From Chryseobacterium oranimense (GTDB taxonomy: Bacteria > Bacteroidota > Bacteroidia > Flavobacteriales > Weeksellaceae), in assembly GCF_025244725.1 (NCBI RefSeq), contig NZ_CP104203.1:4216001-4280000 (forward strand): 64,000 bases of DNA. Direction: 5' to 3'. Shown here piece after piece: positions 35,322 through 43,750 of the stretch. Under the pieces are notes generated by a model. That model was not told the DNA's origin. It searched no databases and worked only from the letters and a program-made list of their open reading frames with translations. Each line of letters starts with the position of its first letter. The first letter of the stretch is position 1. The position numbers and the translations under genes are program-made.

Positions 35322-35861
35322 CTACTTGATGATATTGTCAATGAACTGATGCACAGTCTCTGTGTTCCAATCTCTGTAGGCATCTTCCTTAATGATGATT
35401 CTTCCGTGCTTATCAATAAGAAAAGTGGTAGGGAATACTTTGGGAAGGATTTTTTCAGAAATAGGGCTTTGTGCAATATATACGGGAACTGAATAATTAT
35501 TATCTTTTAAAAACTTTTTTACATCTTCTTCCTTATCGTTCATAGCAATAAGAACAAAATCTACATTTCCTTTCCTGGAATCATATAACTTCTGGATTGT
35601 AGGCCATTCTTTTCTGCATGGAGGGCACCATGTTCCCCAGAAATTAAGGAAAACCGGCTTATTCTTAAAGGTTTTAAGATTGGTGCTTGGTACATTAATT
35701 CCTTTCAGTTCGATGTCATAGTCTTCTTCGCTTACGTGTACGGCATTTTCAATTGTTGCGATGGGGAAAAACTGATCCCTGAGATATTCTTTTACGCCCG
35801 GTACGAAAGCAATCACACCGATAATAATAATGAGGACAAGATAAATGATATTCTTTTTCAT
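35322..35861 (-). CDS. TlpA/ResA-like membrane-anchored thiol-disulfide oxidoreductase
   Basis: A 179-residue protein with one N-terminal membrane anchor (residues 5-22) and a periplasmic thioredoxin domain with the active site WGTWCPPCRKEWP (Cys79, Cys82) and cis-proline segment VFPTTFLID. Such proteins reduce disulfides in the periplasm, for example in cytochrome c maturation or peroxide defence. It starts 45 bases after a thioredoxin-like gene and probably shares its transcript. Confidence 0.88.
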   Translation of the reverse strand: MKKNIIYLVLIIIIGVIAFVPGVKEYLRDQFFPIATIENAVHVSEEDYDIELKGINVPSTNLKTFKNKPVFLNFWGTWCPPCRKEWPTIQKLYDSRKGNVDFVLIAMNDKEEDVKKFLKDNNYSVPVYIAQSPISEKILPKVFPTTFLIDKHGRIIIKEDAYRDWNTETVHQFIDNIIK

Positions 35862-35906
35862 AGCTGATCTTTACTGTTACTGTTGCCGTCTGGAATTCAG
35901 TATATG

Positions 35907-36470
35907 TTATAATAACTCCAGAATCTCCTGAACTGCATCCTTACCCCGGTTTTTGGCGTAATACAGCTGCAGGTCATTGTAAAAGCTCTCTTTCGGATAT
36001 GCATCGGGATCTGCTTTATGCTTCATGAGCAGCTCGTATCCGTATTTTGGACGCGGGCCCCACGAATTTTTCACACTGAAATCTTTATCAAGGATAATTA
36101 CTTTGGGAATAGATTCTGTACCGTTGGTCAGATATTGGCTGATCAGGCTTTTATCACTGTCTCTGAGGAAGATTTTCACCTCATTGTGCCCCTTGAAGAA
36201 AGTAACAAGGGCAGGAACTGTAGCGCTGGCATCACCACACCATGCTTCCGAAATGATGAGTATTTTTCCGTCAAAATTTTTAGAAGCCAGTTCTTTTAAC
36301 TGTTCTTCGTCCGGAACATACTTTTTCAGGGTTCTGTCCATTCTCTGAAGTCCGAGCTCGTAGTATTGTTTATAGTCAGTTTCCTGTTGATTGGAAGGAT
36401 TTTCTAATCTTTCTTTTCCGATGCGGACATATTCTTCAAAAGATATTCCCTGATCCCAGTAATTTTTCAT
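35907..36470 (-). CDS. Thioredoxin-fold protein with a single active-site cysteine (CGDA)
   Basis: A 187-residue cytoplasmic thioredoxin-fold protein. The usual active site WCGDC of this family reads WCGDAS: Cys78 remains while the second position (residue 81) is alanine, so it is a monothiol form. The cis-proline region SIPKVIILD and the strand LIISEAWCGD are present, with an N-terminal helical extension of about 60 residues. The start at 36470 (MKNYWDQG) is preferred to a TTG two codons upstream. It follows aroC by 17 bases and precedes the TlpA gene. Confidence 0.8.
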   Translation of the reverse strand: MKNYWDQGISFEEYVRIGKERLENPSNQQETDYKQYYELGLQRMDRTLKKYVPDEEQLKELASKNFDGKILIISEAWCGDASATVPALVTFFKGHNEVKIFLRDSDKSLISQYLTNGTESIPKVIILDKDFSVKNSWGPRPKYGYELLMKHKADPDAYPKESFYNDLQLYYAKNRGKDAVQEILELL

Positions 36471-36473
36471 TAC

Positions 36474-36481
36474 CAAAAATA
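36474..36481 (-). promoter_or_regulatory. Possible -7 box immediately before the thioredoxin-like gene
   Basis: TATTTTTG on the minus strand, 3 bases before the ATG. It lies in the 17-base gap after aroC, so it may be a chance match in a co-transcribed pair. Confidence 0.3.
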
Positions 36482-36487
36482 TTTATA

Positions 36488-37558
36488 TTAAAAATTATTG
36501 ATGTTTCTTGTTTTGTTGATCAAAAATAAATCGGCCAATACAAATGCAGCCAGACTTTCCACAACGGGAACAGCTCTCGGCACCACACATGGGTCATGAC
36601 GTCCTTTTCCTTCTACTATGACAGGATTTCCATGTTTATCCACACTGTCCTGGGGTCTTAAAATAGTAGCCACAGGTTTGAATGCTGCACGGAAATAAAT
36701 ATCCATACCGTTCGAGATTCCTCCCTGAATTCCTCCGGAAAGATTAGATTTAGTGGTGAAATCTGTATTAAAAGCATCATTATGCTCTTTTCCGGTCATT
36801 TTAGCTCCGCAGAAACCACTTCCGTATTCAAATCCTTTACAGGCATTGATATTCAGCATGGCTTTCCCTAATTCAGCCTGAAGTTTGGAAAATATAGGTT
36901 CCCCAATACCTACGGGAACGTTTTTGATCACGCAGGTAACCGTTCCGCCAATGGTATTGCCTTCTTTTTTGATCTCTTTAATTCTCTCGATCATTTTTTC
37001 AGCAGTTTCGGCATCCGGGCAGCGTACATCATTACTTTCCGTTTTTGAAAAATCCAAAGCCTGATATGGTTTTTCACAGAAAATGTCACCAACGGAAGAT
37101 ACATACGCATTGATCTCGATGCCGGATAAAAGCTGTTTGGCCAAAGCTCCTGCAACCACCCAGTTGATGGTTTCCCTTGCTGAAGATTTTCCGCCGCCAC
37201 GATAGTCTCTGATCCCGAATTTCTGGTCATACGTAAAATCTGCATGACTCGGGCGATACGAATCTGCAATATGATCGTAGTCTTTCGACTTCTGATTTTC
37301 GTTTTCGATAATAAAACCGATTGGGGTACCTGTTGTTTTTCCCTCGAAGATTCCTGAAAGGAACTTTACCGTATCACTTTCTTTCCTTTGAGTGACAATG
37401 GCAGACTGGCCAGGTTTCCTGCGATCCAATTCATATTGAATTTTATCGAAATCTACCGTTAAACCTGCCGGGAAATTATTGATGATACCGCCGTAAGCCA
37501 CGCCGTGACTTTCTCCAAATGTTGTAAGACTGAGAAGATTACCTAATGTGTTGAACAT
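36488..37558 (-). CDS. aroC: Chorismate synthase
   Basis: A 356-residue FMN-dependent enzyme of the shikimate pathway that makes chorismate from EPSP. Conserved blocks: [71 protein letters not shown] and [14 protein letters not shown]. The length is normal. A TAATTTTG box lies 4 bases before the ATG. Confidence 0.96.
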   Translation of the reverse strand: MFNTLGNLLSLTTFGESHGVAYGGIINNFPAGLTVDFDKIQYELDRRKPGQSAIVTQRKESDTVKFLSGIFEGKTTGTPIGFIIENENQKSKDYDHIADSYRPSHADFTYDQKFGIRDYRGGGKSSARETINWVVAGALAKQLLSGIEINAYVSSVGDIFCEKPYQALDFSKTESNDVRCPDAETAEKMIERIKEIKKEGNTIGGTVTCVIKNVPVGIGEPIFSKLQAELGKAMLNINACKGFEYGSGFCGAKMTGKEHNDAFNTDFTTKSNLSGGIQGGISNGMDIYFRAAFKPVATILRPQDSVDKHGNPVIVEGKGRHDPCVVPRAVPVVESLAAFVLADLFLINKTRNINNF

Positions 37559-37562
37559 AGTA

Positions 37563-37570
37563 CAAAATTA
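37563..37570 (-). promoter_or_regulatory. -7 box directly before aroC
   Basis: TAATTTTG on the minus strand, 4 bases before the ATG at 37558, leaving essentially no 5' leader. Confidence 0.5.
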
Positions 37571-37608
37571 CCTATTTTTCTTCAGATAATAAAGTTTCTG
37601 GATTTGTT

Positions 37609-39240
37609 CTATTTATCAGTGTTTTTGATATTATTGATAACGTTCTCTGCTTCCTTTTTTTCTTTTGGAGAGAGTTTTTTCCAGATAAATCCCTTTTTAA
37701 TATTTTTTGGGTCAACATATTGCGGAAAAATTCCGGCATTTACATCGTCAATAATATAACTTGCTGAAATTGCAGGAACAGGAGTGTCAAAATTAAAAGG
37801 GTAATCTTTTGATACATTGAATTTTAAGTTTCCTGTACGGAAGGTTTCAAATTTATTGTAATGATAGGTCGAGGGTTCGTAAAGCTGCTCTTTTTTTATC
37901 CCAGCCATGAAATTTCCCGGTCTGAAACTCGGAATATATTCTCGGATGAAGTTAGGAAAGCTTAAGATTCCTATTACTAATATACTTACCAATGAGAAAA
38001 AAATGAGAGCATTTCTTTTGTTAAGATGAATAAACAGAACAAAAATTATAACAAAAAAAACATCAATAAAAAACCGGTATTGTGCTGAAAAGGCTAAAAT
38101 GAATGCACTTTTTATAAGGATTGAAATGCAGATCAGGCTGATGATTTTTTTCTTTTTAATGAAAGCAAAAATTGAAAACAAAATCAGGCTTATAATGAAA
38201 AATATGTTGATTTTTGATTTAACTCCTTGCAATGTAAACCAGTTTTTGACTGCTTCAACAGAAGAGAAATTTTGAATTTCCTCATAGGTATACTGCATGT
38301 CGTAGGTTTTCTGAACAGCATATTGTGATGAAATTTTTAATACTTCCGGGTTGGGCTTCCAGCTGAAACCAAAATCACCTGCTGCAACAGGAAACACAGG
38401 ATATCCGAACGTCCATATATTTTTTATAAAGAATAAAATAAGAATTCCTATTCCCAGAACCCAGTTTTTATAATCAGGCTTTACAATGAATACAGAATAT
38501 AAAAATACCAGTAATGGGAGCCATATCATTGTAGGTTTTATGGAAAAAACAAAAACAGCAAAAGCAAAGAGAAGATTGATATTTCTGTTTTCTTGGAGGA
38601 TTTCATTTAACAGGATTAGTGATAAAACAATGACGGGAAGATCCGGGCTGGGTGATTGTGAAAAAAGCAGTAATATAGGAATAAAACACAGCTGAATCCA
38701 GGTTTTACTTTTAAAAATATAAAGCGTGTAAGCAATAAGTAAGACGGCATTGATCCTTAAAAATGGATCAGAAAAACCGGAAAACCCTGCCTGGAAAATA
38801 TGCCAAACAGACATCTGTCCCAATGTAAGGTCGAGATTGGAAATCCCTTTTACCAGTCCATATTCTGTAATCCATTTAATAGAAGGTACATAATATCCAA
38901 AATGATCCAATACATAAGGATGAAAGGAGCTGCAGTATAAAATAACAAGTGAAATACCACCAATTAAAAGGGTATCTTTTTTTGAAAACCGATTAATCTC
39001 CTCATAAATTTTCTTTTGAAAAAAGAAGAAAATTCCGGTAATTACAAATGGAATCTCTACATATATATTAATAGGTATAAAAAAAGACAAAACAGTCCAT
39101 ACCATGCCAAGTCCCATTGTTCCGGTCAGAATACTGCCAGCAACTTCTCCGGACAGTGTTCCAAGGAAGCTTTCCATGACTTTCCCCCAGCCCGCTAGCA
39201 CTGAAAGAATAAGAACTGAAGAAAGGAGAAGTAGAATCAT
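37609..39240 (-). CDS. Polytopic inner-membrane protein, glycosyltransferase-C-like topology
   Basis: A 543-residue protein with about 12 membrane helices and a C-terminal soluble tail of about 100 residues. The alternation of long helices, a large loop around residues 285-330 and a dilysine-rich end resembles polytopic cell-envelope proteins of the LIC_10190 or GT-C-like type, but no catalytic motif is clear, so the function is open. The ATG at 39240 (MILLLLSS) was chosen because the longer frame runs into the terminator hairpin of the preceding gene. It is upstream of aroC by 50 bases. Confidence 0.62.
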   Translation of the reverse strand: MILLLLSSVLILSVLAGWGKVMESFLGTLSGEVAGSILTGTMGLGMVWTVLSFFIPINIYVEIPFVITGIFFFFQKKIYEEINRFSKKDTLLIGGISLVILYCSSFHPYVLDHFGYYVPSIKWITEYGLVKGISNLDLTLGQMSVWHIFQAGFSGFSDPFLRINAVLLIAYTLYIFKSKTWIQLCFIPILLLFSQSPSPDLPVIVLSLILLNEILQENRNINLLFAFAVFVFSIKPTMIWLPLLVFLYSVFIVKPDYKNWVLGIGILILFFIKNIWTFGYPVFPVAAGDFGFSWKPNPEVLKISSQYAVQKTYDMQYTYEEIQNFSSVEAVKNWFTLQGVKSKINIFFIISLILFSIFAFIKKKKIISLICISILIKSAFILAFSAQYRFFIDVFFVIIFVLFIHLNKRNALIFFSLVSILVIGILSFPNFIREYIPSFRPGNFMAGIKKEQLYEPSTYHYNKFETFRTGNLKFNVSKDYPFNFDTPVPAISASYIIDDVNAGIFPQYVDPKNIKKGFIWKKLSPKEKKEAENVINNIKNTDK

Positions 39241-39272
39241 AAAAAAAGATTGCCTAAAAATAAGCAATCTTT
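39241..39272 (-). terminator. Terminator of the glycine-zipper lipoprotein gene, ending at the next start codon
   Basis: On the minus strand AAAGATTGC / GCAATCTTT with a ten-base loop and seven T residues. The T run ends immediately before the ATG of the downstream membrane-protein gene. Confidence 0.85.
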
Positions 39273-39291
39273 AAATGTTATCGTAAAAATA

Positions 39292-39852
39292 TTAATTACG
39301 CGGTTGAACTCTTCCGTCTTTTCTGTCTCCGGCTCTACCGATCGTATAACCGGTTGCACCCCCAACTACACCGCCTATGACGGCTCCAAGACCTCTGTTT
39401 TTCTTAGCAACAATGGCTCCTAATGCAGCACCACCTACAGCACCGATGGCTGTTCCTTTGGCTGCTTTACTCCATCCTTTCTTCTTGGTGGCGGTAGTAC
39501 CGGTACCCTGTGAAGAGCTGTTACCATTATTTGCATAGGTTCCGCCTCCTGAATTAGAATTGGATCCTCTGTCTCTATATACTGTTCTTGTCTCTCTTAT
39601 GATCTGAGGCTTTGAATTGGCTGCAGCCGCTGCCTGAGATCTTTTGCTTTCAGAGATACTGTCTGCTTTTTTCTGTGCTTCGTACACTATTTTTTCTTTC
39701 TCGATAGCCAGCTTTTGTTTTTCTATTTCAAGCTGTCTGGCCTGAAACTCAAGTTTTTGCTCTTCAAGAGATTTTTCAGCTGTCCTTTCGTCTTTTTTAC
39801 AGGCTGTCAGTAAAAAAACTGATAAAAAACCTGCTAATACTATCTTTCTCAT
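39292..39852 (-). CDS. Lipoprotein with coiled coil and glycine-zipper domain
   Basis: A 186-residue lipoprotein: lipobox SVFLLTAC (Cys about residue 18), a charged alpha-helical coiled coil (residues about 28-70), a low-complexity Ser/Asn/Gly linker and a C-terminal glycine zipper (GTAIGAVGGAALGAIVAKKNRGLGAVIGGVVGG in outline) like YMGG/Rickettsia 17-kDa surface antigen domains. It is probably attached to the outer membrane and spans or inserts in it. The function is unknown. It is followed by a clear terminator. Confidence 0.82.
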   Translation of the reverse strand: MRKIVLAGFLSVFLLTACKKDERTAEKSLEEQKLEFQARQLEIEKQKLAIEKEKIVYEAQKKADSISESKRSQAAAAANSKPQIIRETRTVYRDRGSNSNSGGGTYANNGNSSSQGTGTTATKKKGWSKAAKGTAIGAVGGAALGAIVAKKNRGLGAVIGGVVGGATGYTIGRAGDRKDGRVQPRN

Positions 39853-40063
39853 AATTCAAATTTTAAATAAGTAGTCTCAACCGAAACGGTGGCAACTTAC
39901 TTATTATTTTCAATTATGAAGCCAAAATTTAGTTAATAAATGTTAAAGTGGTACATTCGATAAAAAAGTAGTAAAAAAAAAATCTGACTACTTTAGCTTA
40001 TAGTGCGGTCCGGATGTAATTTTAAGTTAATTAAAAGTTTTTATTCAATTCATATGAATTGGT

Positions 40064-40071
40064 TACTTTTG
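40064..40071 (+). promoter_or_regulatory. -7 box of the small lipoprotein gene
   Basis: TACTTTTG, 21 bases before the ATG at 40093. Confidence 0.5.
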
Positions 40072-40092
40072 GAAATACCAAATTACTTTATT

Positions 40093-40539
40093 ATGAAAAT
40101 GACAATTTTTAAAACAATGGCTTTTGTGGCCTTGGCAACTACGGCTTTATCATGTTCAAACGATGAAATGATATCGGATGTTCAAACCCAGCCGCATTCT
40201 GAAACCTCTAAACAGGCTTTAAAGACTCAAACCTATAAGTTAAGATTCGGTATTGTGAATCTGGATGGAACGAAGTCCCTTTCAGGAAACTATGATGTTG
40301 GAAGCTTCCTGGCTGAGAATACAGCTACAGGTGAGGTTTATGATACATATTACACTGGAGGTTTCCAGAGTCTTCCGGCGTATAATGAAGGAATTCCAGC
40401 GGGAACATATACGTTTTCTGCGATGCAGGGACAAGGCGGCTGGGCCGGTTATGGTTCGGTAACAGGAACTGTATCGGATGCTCAGGTAGATGCAGACGGG
40501 TATATTACTGTGTATATTCCTATGACCTGGGCTGAGTAG
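40093..40539 (+). CDS. Small lipoprotein of unknown function
   Basis: A 148-residue protein starting MKMTIFKTMAFVALATTALSC, a lipoprotein signal with Cys21, followed by a spacer and a beta-rich domain with many Gly, Tyr and Thr residues. I do not recognise a family. The ATG at 40093 starts the signal peptide; the longer frame upstream would place untypical sequence in front of it and overlaps the promoter box. The gene is followed by a rho-independent hairpin 70 bases after the stop. It is the last protein-coding gene before a 1.1 kb region without genes. Confidence 0.68.
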   Translation: MKMTIFKTMAFVALATTALSCSNDEMISDVQTQPHSETSKQALKTQTYKLRFGIVNLDGTKSLSGNYDVGSFLAENTATGEVYDTYYTGGFQSLPAYNEGIPAGTYTFSAMQGQGGWAGYGSVTGTVSDAQVDADGYITVYIPMTWAE

Positions 40540-40608
40540 TAGCAGTTCGACAAAGATTAGATCTACTTTATAAAATTCTCGTATGAGGATTTTTAATTTG
40601 TGTTTTTG

Positions 40609-40637
40609 AGCCTCCTGAACCGGAGGCTATTTTTATT
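40609..40637 (+). terminator. Terminator 1 of the gene-free region
   Basis: AGCCTCC / GGAGGCT with loop TGAACC and a following T-rich run; preceded by ATTTGTGTTTTTGAG, which recurs before the next terminator. Confidence 0.85.
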
Positions 40638-40727
40638 ATTGGGTTGGCTTGGCACTTATTATTGGAAATAATTGTAATAAAAATACATTTATGACTGAAC
40701 TCATAAAATGTAAAAAATAAAAAGAGC

Positions 40728-40832
40728 TATTTTTGAAATGTAGAATTATAATGAATAGTTTATTATTTAAATTATAAAAAATTTTTTTTTCATCATTTGT
40801 GTTTTTGAGGCCTCCGCTATGGAGGCTTTTTT
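40728..40832 (+). ncRNA. Candidate small RNA cassette A (promoter box plus terminator)
   Basis: A TATTTTTG box (40728-40735) is followed about 75 bases later by a terminator (GCCTCC / GGAGGC, 40810-40826, with six T). The intervening sequence is very AT-rich and has no plausible open frame. Expression is not shown, so this is a candidate only. Confidence 0.3.
40810..40832 (+). terminator. Terminator 2 of the gene-free region
   Basis: GCCTCC / GGAGGC, loop GCTAT, then TTTTTT. Confidence 0.85.
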
Positions 40833-41108
40833 ATTTCTATAGAAAGTTTTATTTAAAGAGACTTCTATGTTTCATTTATACTTTTCTGACAAAAATGCCG
40901 TTTTAATATTAGTGGAGATCTCGTTAAAAAAGAGAATAAAAAGGAATAAGTTCATTATAATAGTGTCAAAACATGATATTCATCATAGAAATACATAGGG
41001 TGAATAGCAGAATCGTTGCTTAATTGCTTTATTTATAGTTAATTCAAGGAGGGGTAACCCGTAATATGGTATTATTTTATTTAAAAAGTATTTTTTTGTA
41101 ATTGAAAC

Positions 41109-41126
41109 TTTGGCACGATTTTTCAA
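41109..41126 (+). promoter_or_regulatory. Sigma-54-like promoter
   Basis: TTTGGCACGATTTTTCAA fits the -24 part of the sigma-54 consensus (TTGGCACGA) perfectly; the -12 part has TTCA in place of TTGC. It lies just before candidate small RNA B. Confidence 0.4.
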
Positions 41127-41133
41127 TATATGA

Positions 41134-41204
41134 AGCAACTCATGTTTAATTTGAGTTTTCATGGTTATTAGTTTTTATCCCCGAAGCAATTCGGGGATTT
41201 TTTA
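41134..41204 (+). ncRNA. Candidate small RNA cassette B (sigma-54-like promoter, two hairpins)
   Basis: Downstream of the sigma-54-like site is a short segment with one internal hairpin (AACTCA / TGAGTT, 41137-41157) and a terminator with a GCAA tetraloop. The only open frame is 13 codons (from 41130). The layout of promoter, hairpin and terminator within about 90 bases suits a small RNA. Confidence 0.4.
41177..41204 (+). terminator. Terminator 3, GCAA tetraloop
   Basis: ATCCCCGAA / TTCGGGGAT with loop GCAA and a T run. Confidence 0.9.
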
Positions 41205-41500
41205 TTGTTATATATTATTAAGTTTGGTGATATGGACGACAGAAAATAAGAATATAGAATAAGTTTTTATATTGAATATTTTTATCGAATTCTAAGAAAG
41301 TAAATAATTAGGAGAATAAACTTGCATTATCATTGACCTTGATACACCTTCTGTTGGAGCAAAGGTTAATATTTATTGTATCATTTTTAACGATGATTTA
41401 AAACAACTAAAATTTTTTTTTTGCTACTGTTTTCAATCTTTTCTTTATGAAAATAATGTTTTTTAAGAAAAGATACCACAAAAATCACGATTCTTGGATT

Positions 41501-41612
41501 TACTTTTGCCCGTGGCATATGGTTTGAATAAAACCTATCACCATCACTAATAATATATCTTTCATTTCTAAAAATTACACTTTTGCCTCCCGTGCCCCGG
41601 GAGGCTTTTTTT
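41501..41612 (+). ncRNA. Candidate small RNA cassette C
   Basis: TACTTTTG (41501-41508) precedes a stretch of about 80 bases with a short hairpin (GGTTT...AAACC) and then a GC-rich terminator. No open frame of note is present. Candidate only. Confidence 0.28.
41585..41612 (+). terminator. Terminator 4 of the gene-free region
   Basis: GCCTCCC / GGGAGGC, loop GTGCCCC-type, then seven T. Confidence 0.88.
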
Positions 41613-41642
41613 GTAGCCTTTAAAATAAAGATGGTTATAAAT

Positions 41643-41684
41643 AAAAAACCTCTAAAAATCTTTTAACAAGATAATTAGAGGTTT
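41643..41684 (-). terminator. Terminator of tRNA-Cys
   Basis: On the minus strand AAACCTCTAA / TTAGAGGTTT with a T run, starting 7 bases after the tRNA 3' end. Confidence 0.75.
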
Positions 41685-41690
41685 CTAATG

Positions 41691-41761
41691 AGGTACCTAG
41701 CGGATTCGAACCGCTGTAGATGGTGTTGCAGACCACTGCCTAGCCGCTCGGCCAAAGTACC
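41691..41761 (-). tRNA. tRNA-Cys (anticodon GCA)
   Basis: A 71-base cloverleaf on the minus strand: acceptor stem GGTACTT / AGGTACC with discriminator U (usual for tRNA-Cys), anticodon loop CTGCAAC giving GCA, and T arm GCGGTTCGAATCCGC. The 3' CCA is not encoded. It is the only tRNA gene seen in the window. Confidence 0.97.
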
Positions 41762-41819
41762 ATTTTTACCATTTTTGAGGTGTGCAAATATAGCAAAAAT
41801 TTTTAATCAACAAAAATTT

Positions 41820-42326
41820 TTAAGCCATTTCTTTCGCTCCAATGCTGCTTATTTCTTCTTTTAATTGTTTTTCAGCAACATAGTTTTTACCATTAATCAC
41901 TCTGGTATCACTCCAGCTGTCATGCCAGCCGTTATTCCCTAAAAAAGAAAGTGGATCAAAAGGTACGGCACGGGAAAATGTACGGGTAATAATCTGTTGG
42001 GGGGTTGGTTTATTTCCATCTATACTGATTACTTCTGTTCCTGTAATATATTTAGCGATAGTCTTACCCAGATAATATTCCATAAAAAAGAAATAGCAAA
42101 AAGACAGAGCCAGATAAATGAAGATCAAGATTAGGCTAAAAGTAAGATTTTGATCCTCGTTTTCAGCAGAAAATCCTTCCCCATATACTATTGAGTATCC
42201 TATTCCAAATATAAAAAAGAATGCATAATAAATAGCCTGTATAAAAAGTCTGTCTAAAAATAAATTAAGAAAGCGTTTGCCGGTTGTGGCTTTATGCCTG
42301 TCTACAATCTGTAAATATTTTCTCAT
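41820..42326 (-). CDS. RDD family membrane protein
   Basis: A 168-residue protein with two to three membrane helices; the RDD signature is visible as RFLNLFLDRLF near the N-terminus, and the C-terminal half shows the conserved LGKTIAKYITGTEVI segment. The family is small inner-membrane proteins of mostly unknown, sometimes transport-related, function. It is 29 bases downstream of the DUF4403 gene on the same strand. Confidence 0.85.
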   Translation of the reverse strand: MRKYLQIVDRHKATTGKRFLNLFLDRLFIQAIYYAFFFIFGIGYSIVYGEGFSAENEDQNLTFSLILIFIYLALSFCYFFFMEYYLGKTIAKYITGTEVISIDGNKPTPQQIITRTFSRAVPFDPLSFLGNNGWHDSWSDTRVINGKNYVAEKQLKEEISSIGAKEMA

Positions 42327-42355
42327 TTGTGTATTAGTTTTTGTTGATCTATAAT

Positions 42356-43720
42356 TTAAATTCCGTTAAGTATTAGTTTTAAAGTGGCGTTGGTTTCAAT
42401 AACGGCAGTGATTCCCGATTCGTTTAATAAAACGCGGCCCGGTTTCAGATTAAAAACTCTTCCGTTCATCTTTAAGCCTTTATAATATTCTTTATTAAAT
42501 GCTTCTTCTATGCTTTTTTTCGAAGCCAGCTCCAGATCCTGCGTCGGGATTCCATATTCCTCTTCAATCATCTTTACAATTTTTCCCTTAAAAAGAAGGG
42601 TTGCGGTTTTCTGTAGAATATTGGCTGTTCTCAGATTAAATTTTGTGTTGGAGAGTACGATTTTCTTTTTCATTTCATCGTATATGGGAATTCCGGAAAT
42701 AATGGCTTTGCCATTCACATAACCTTCTGTTTCAGCTTCAATGATCACTCTTCCTTCCAAACCGTAAACCCGGATATCTTTGATTTTCACTTTAGAACCT
42801 CTTACATCGTATTCTTTGTTCATGAACATATTGCGGGCAATATTTGTTGCTTCGGAAAAAGGGACATTCGCTGTGGTTTGTAGAAGGAATTTATCTGCCA
42901 AGGCGGGAACAACGTTAAAACTACTTACCGATCTTACTGTTGGGGTAGCTGCAGGTTTGCTTCCTGTAAATGTTTCCGAATAAATATCCATTCCTATATT
43001 CGTAGTAATCTCATTTCCGTAGAATTTCAGAGGAGTGATGTTTACGCCGATCGGGCTTATTTTCAGCCAGGTATTATATTCTTCAGAAATATTAAAAGGT
43101 TGGGCAAAAACATTCCACGCCATTACTGCATACTGCTGGAAATTCAGCTGGGTAGCCATTTGCTGATCAATCGTTTTGGCAAATTTTCCCTGCTGCTCTT
43201 TCAGGCTTTTCTCTACCAGTGAAGTGATAGGGATCTGTATTTTACCATAATCCAGAACCGGTTTTGTTACCCATCTGAAGCCATTGGGCTGTGTATTGGT
43301 AGAGATCGTCCAGTTATTATTAAAGTTGATGGTTGTATTGAAGGACATCACTGTTTCAAAAGTTGTGTTCTGGTACGAATATACTCCCAATGTACCGATG
43401 CCCTTTTCTGCCCATATTTTTAGAGGAACCTCAATCAGCAGGTTTTGACTTGTTCCGCCCACCAAACGAATGGGGCGGGTTTTCCATACTTTTACCTTGA
43501 ACTGGTCATTATTGTTATCCGTGTAGGAATCATCCTGAAATATCAGCTCCTTAACCGAGGCATTAATCATATTACTGATTTCGGAAAGCGGAATAGTGAC
43601 CGGCATTGTAATATTGGACCGTATTTTTGGGAAATTATAAACAGCAGATTGATTATCAACGGCAGTCTGACCAAAAACCATGGCAAAACTTAATAAAAAT
43701 AATAATTTGATGGATTTCAA
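42356..43720 (-). CDS. DUF4403 family exported protein
   Basis: A 454-residue protein with a signal peptide (KLLFLLSFAMVFGQ) and two long beta-rich repeats. The pattern SNITMPVTIPLSEISNMIN at the start, and the later block on outer-membrane-like lipid-binding repeats (NEYDVRGSKVKIKDIRVYG), are those of DUF4403, a family of periplasmic proteins with TULIP-like lipid-binding folds. The function is unknown; a role in envelope lipid handling is an inference. It is probably in the same transcript as the RDD gene. Confidence 0.82.
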   Translation of the reverse strand: MKSIKLLFLLSFAMVFGQTAVDNQSAVYNFPKIRSNITMPVTIPLSEISNMINASVKELIFQDDSYTDNNNDQFKVKVWKTRPIRLVGGTSQNLLIEVPLKIWAEKGIGTLGVYSYQNTTFETVMSFNTTINFNNNWTISTNTQPNGFRWVTKPVLDYGKIQIPITSLVEKSLKEQQGKFAKTIDQQMATQLNFQQYAVMAWNVFAQPFNISEEYNTWLKISPIGVNITPLKFYGNEITTNIGMDIYSETFTGSKPAATPTVRSVSSFNVVPALADKFLLQTTANVPFSEATNIARNMFMNKEYDVRGSKVKIKDIRVYGLEGRVIIEAETEGYVNGKAIISGIPIYDEMKKKIVLSNTKFNLRTANILQKTATLLFKGKIVKMIEEEYGIPTQDLELASKKSIEEAFNKEYYKGLKMNGRVFNLKPGRVLLNESGITAVIETNATLKLILNGI

Positions 43721-43750
43721 TTCTTTATATTTTTTTGTGAAGATAAAATT

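Noticed and set aside
40649..40665. Second sigma-54-like site (TTGGCAC...TTGG)
   Set aside because: The distance between the two elements is one base too long and the -12 GC is missing.
41130..41171. 13-codon peptide (MKQLMFNLSFHGY)
   Set aside because: Very short, at or before the inferred transcription start of the small-RNA candidate, and without a ribosome-binding signal.
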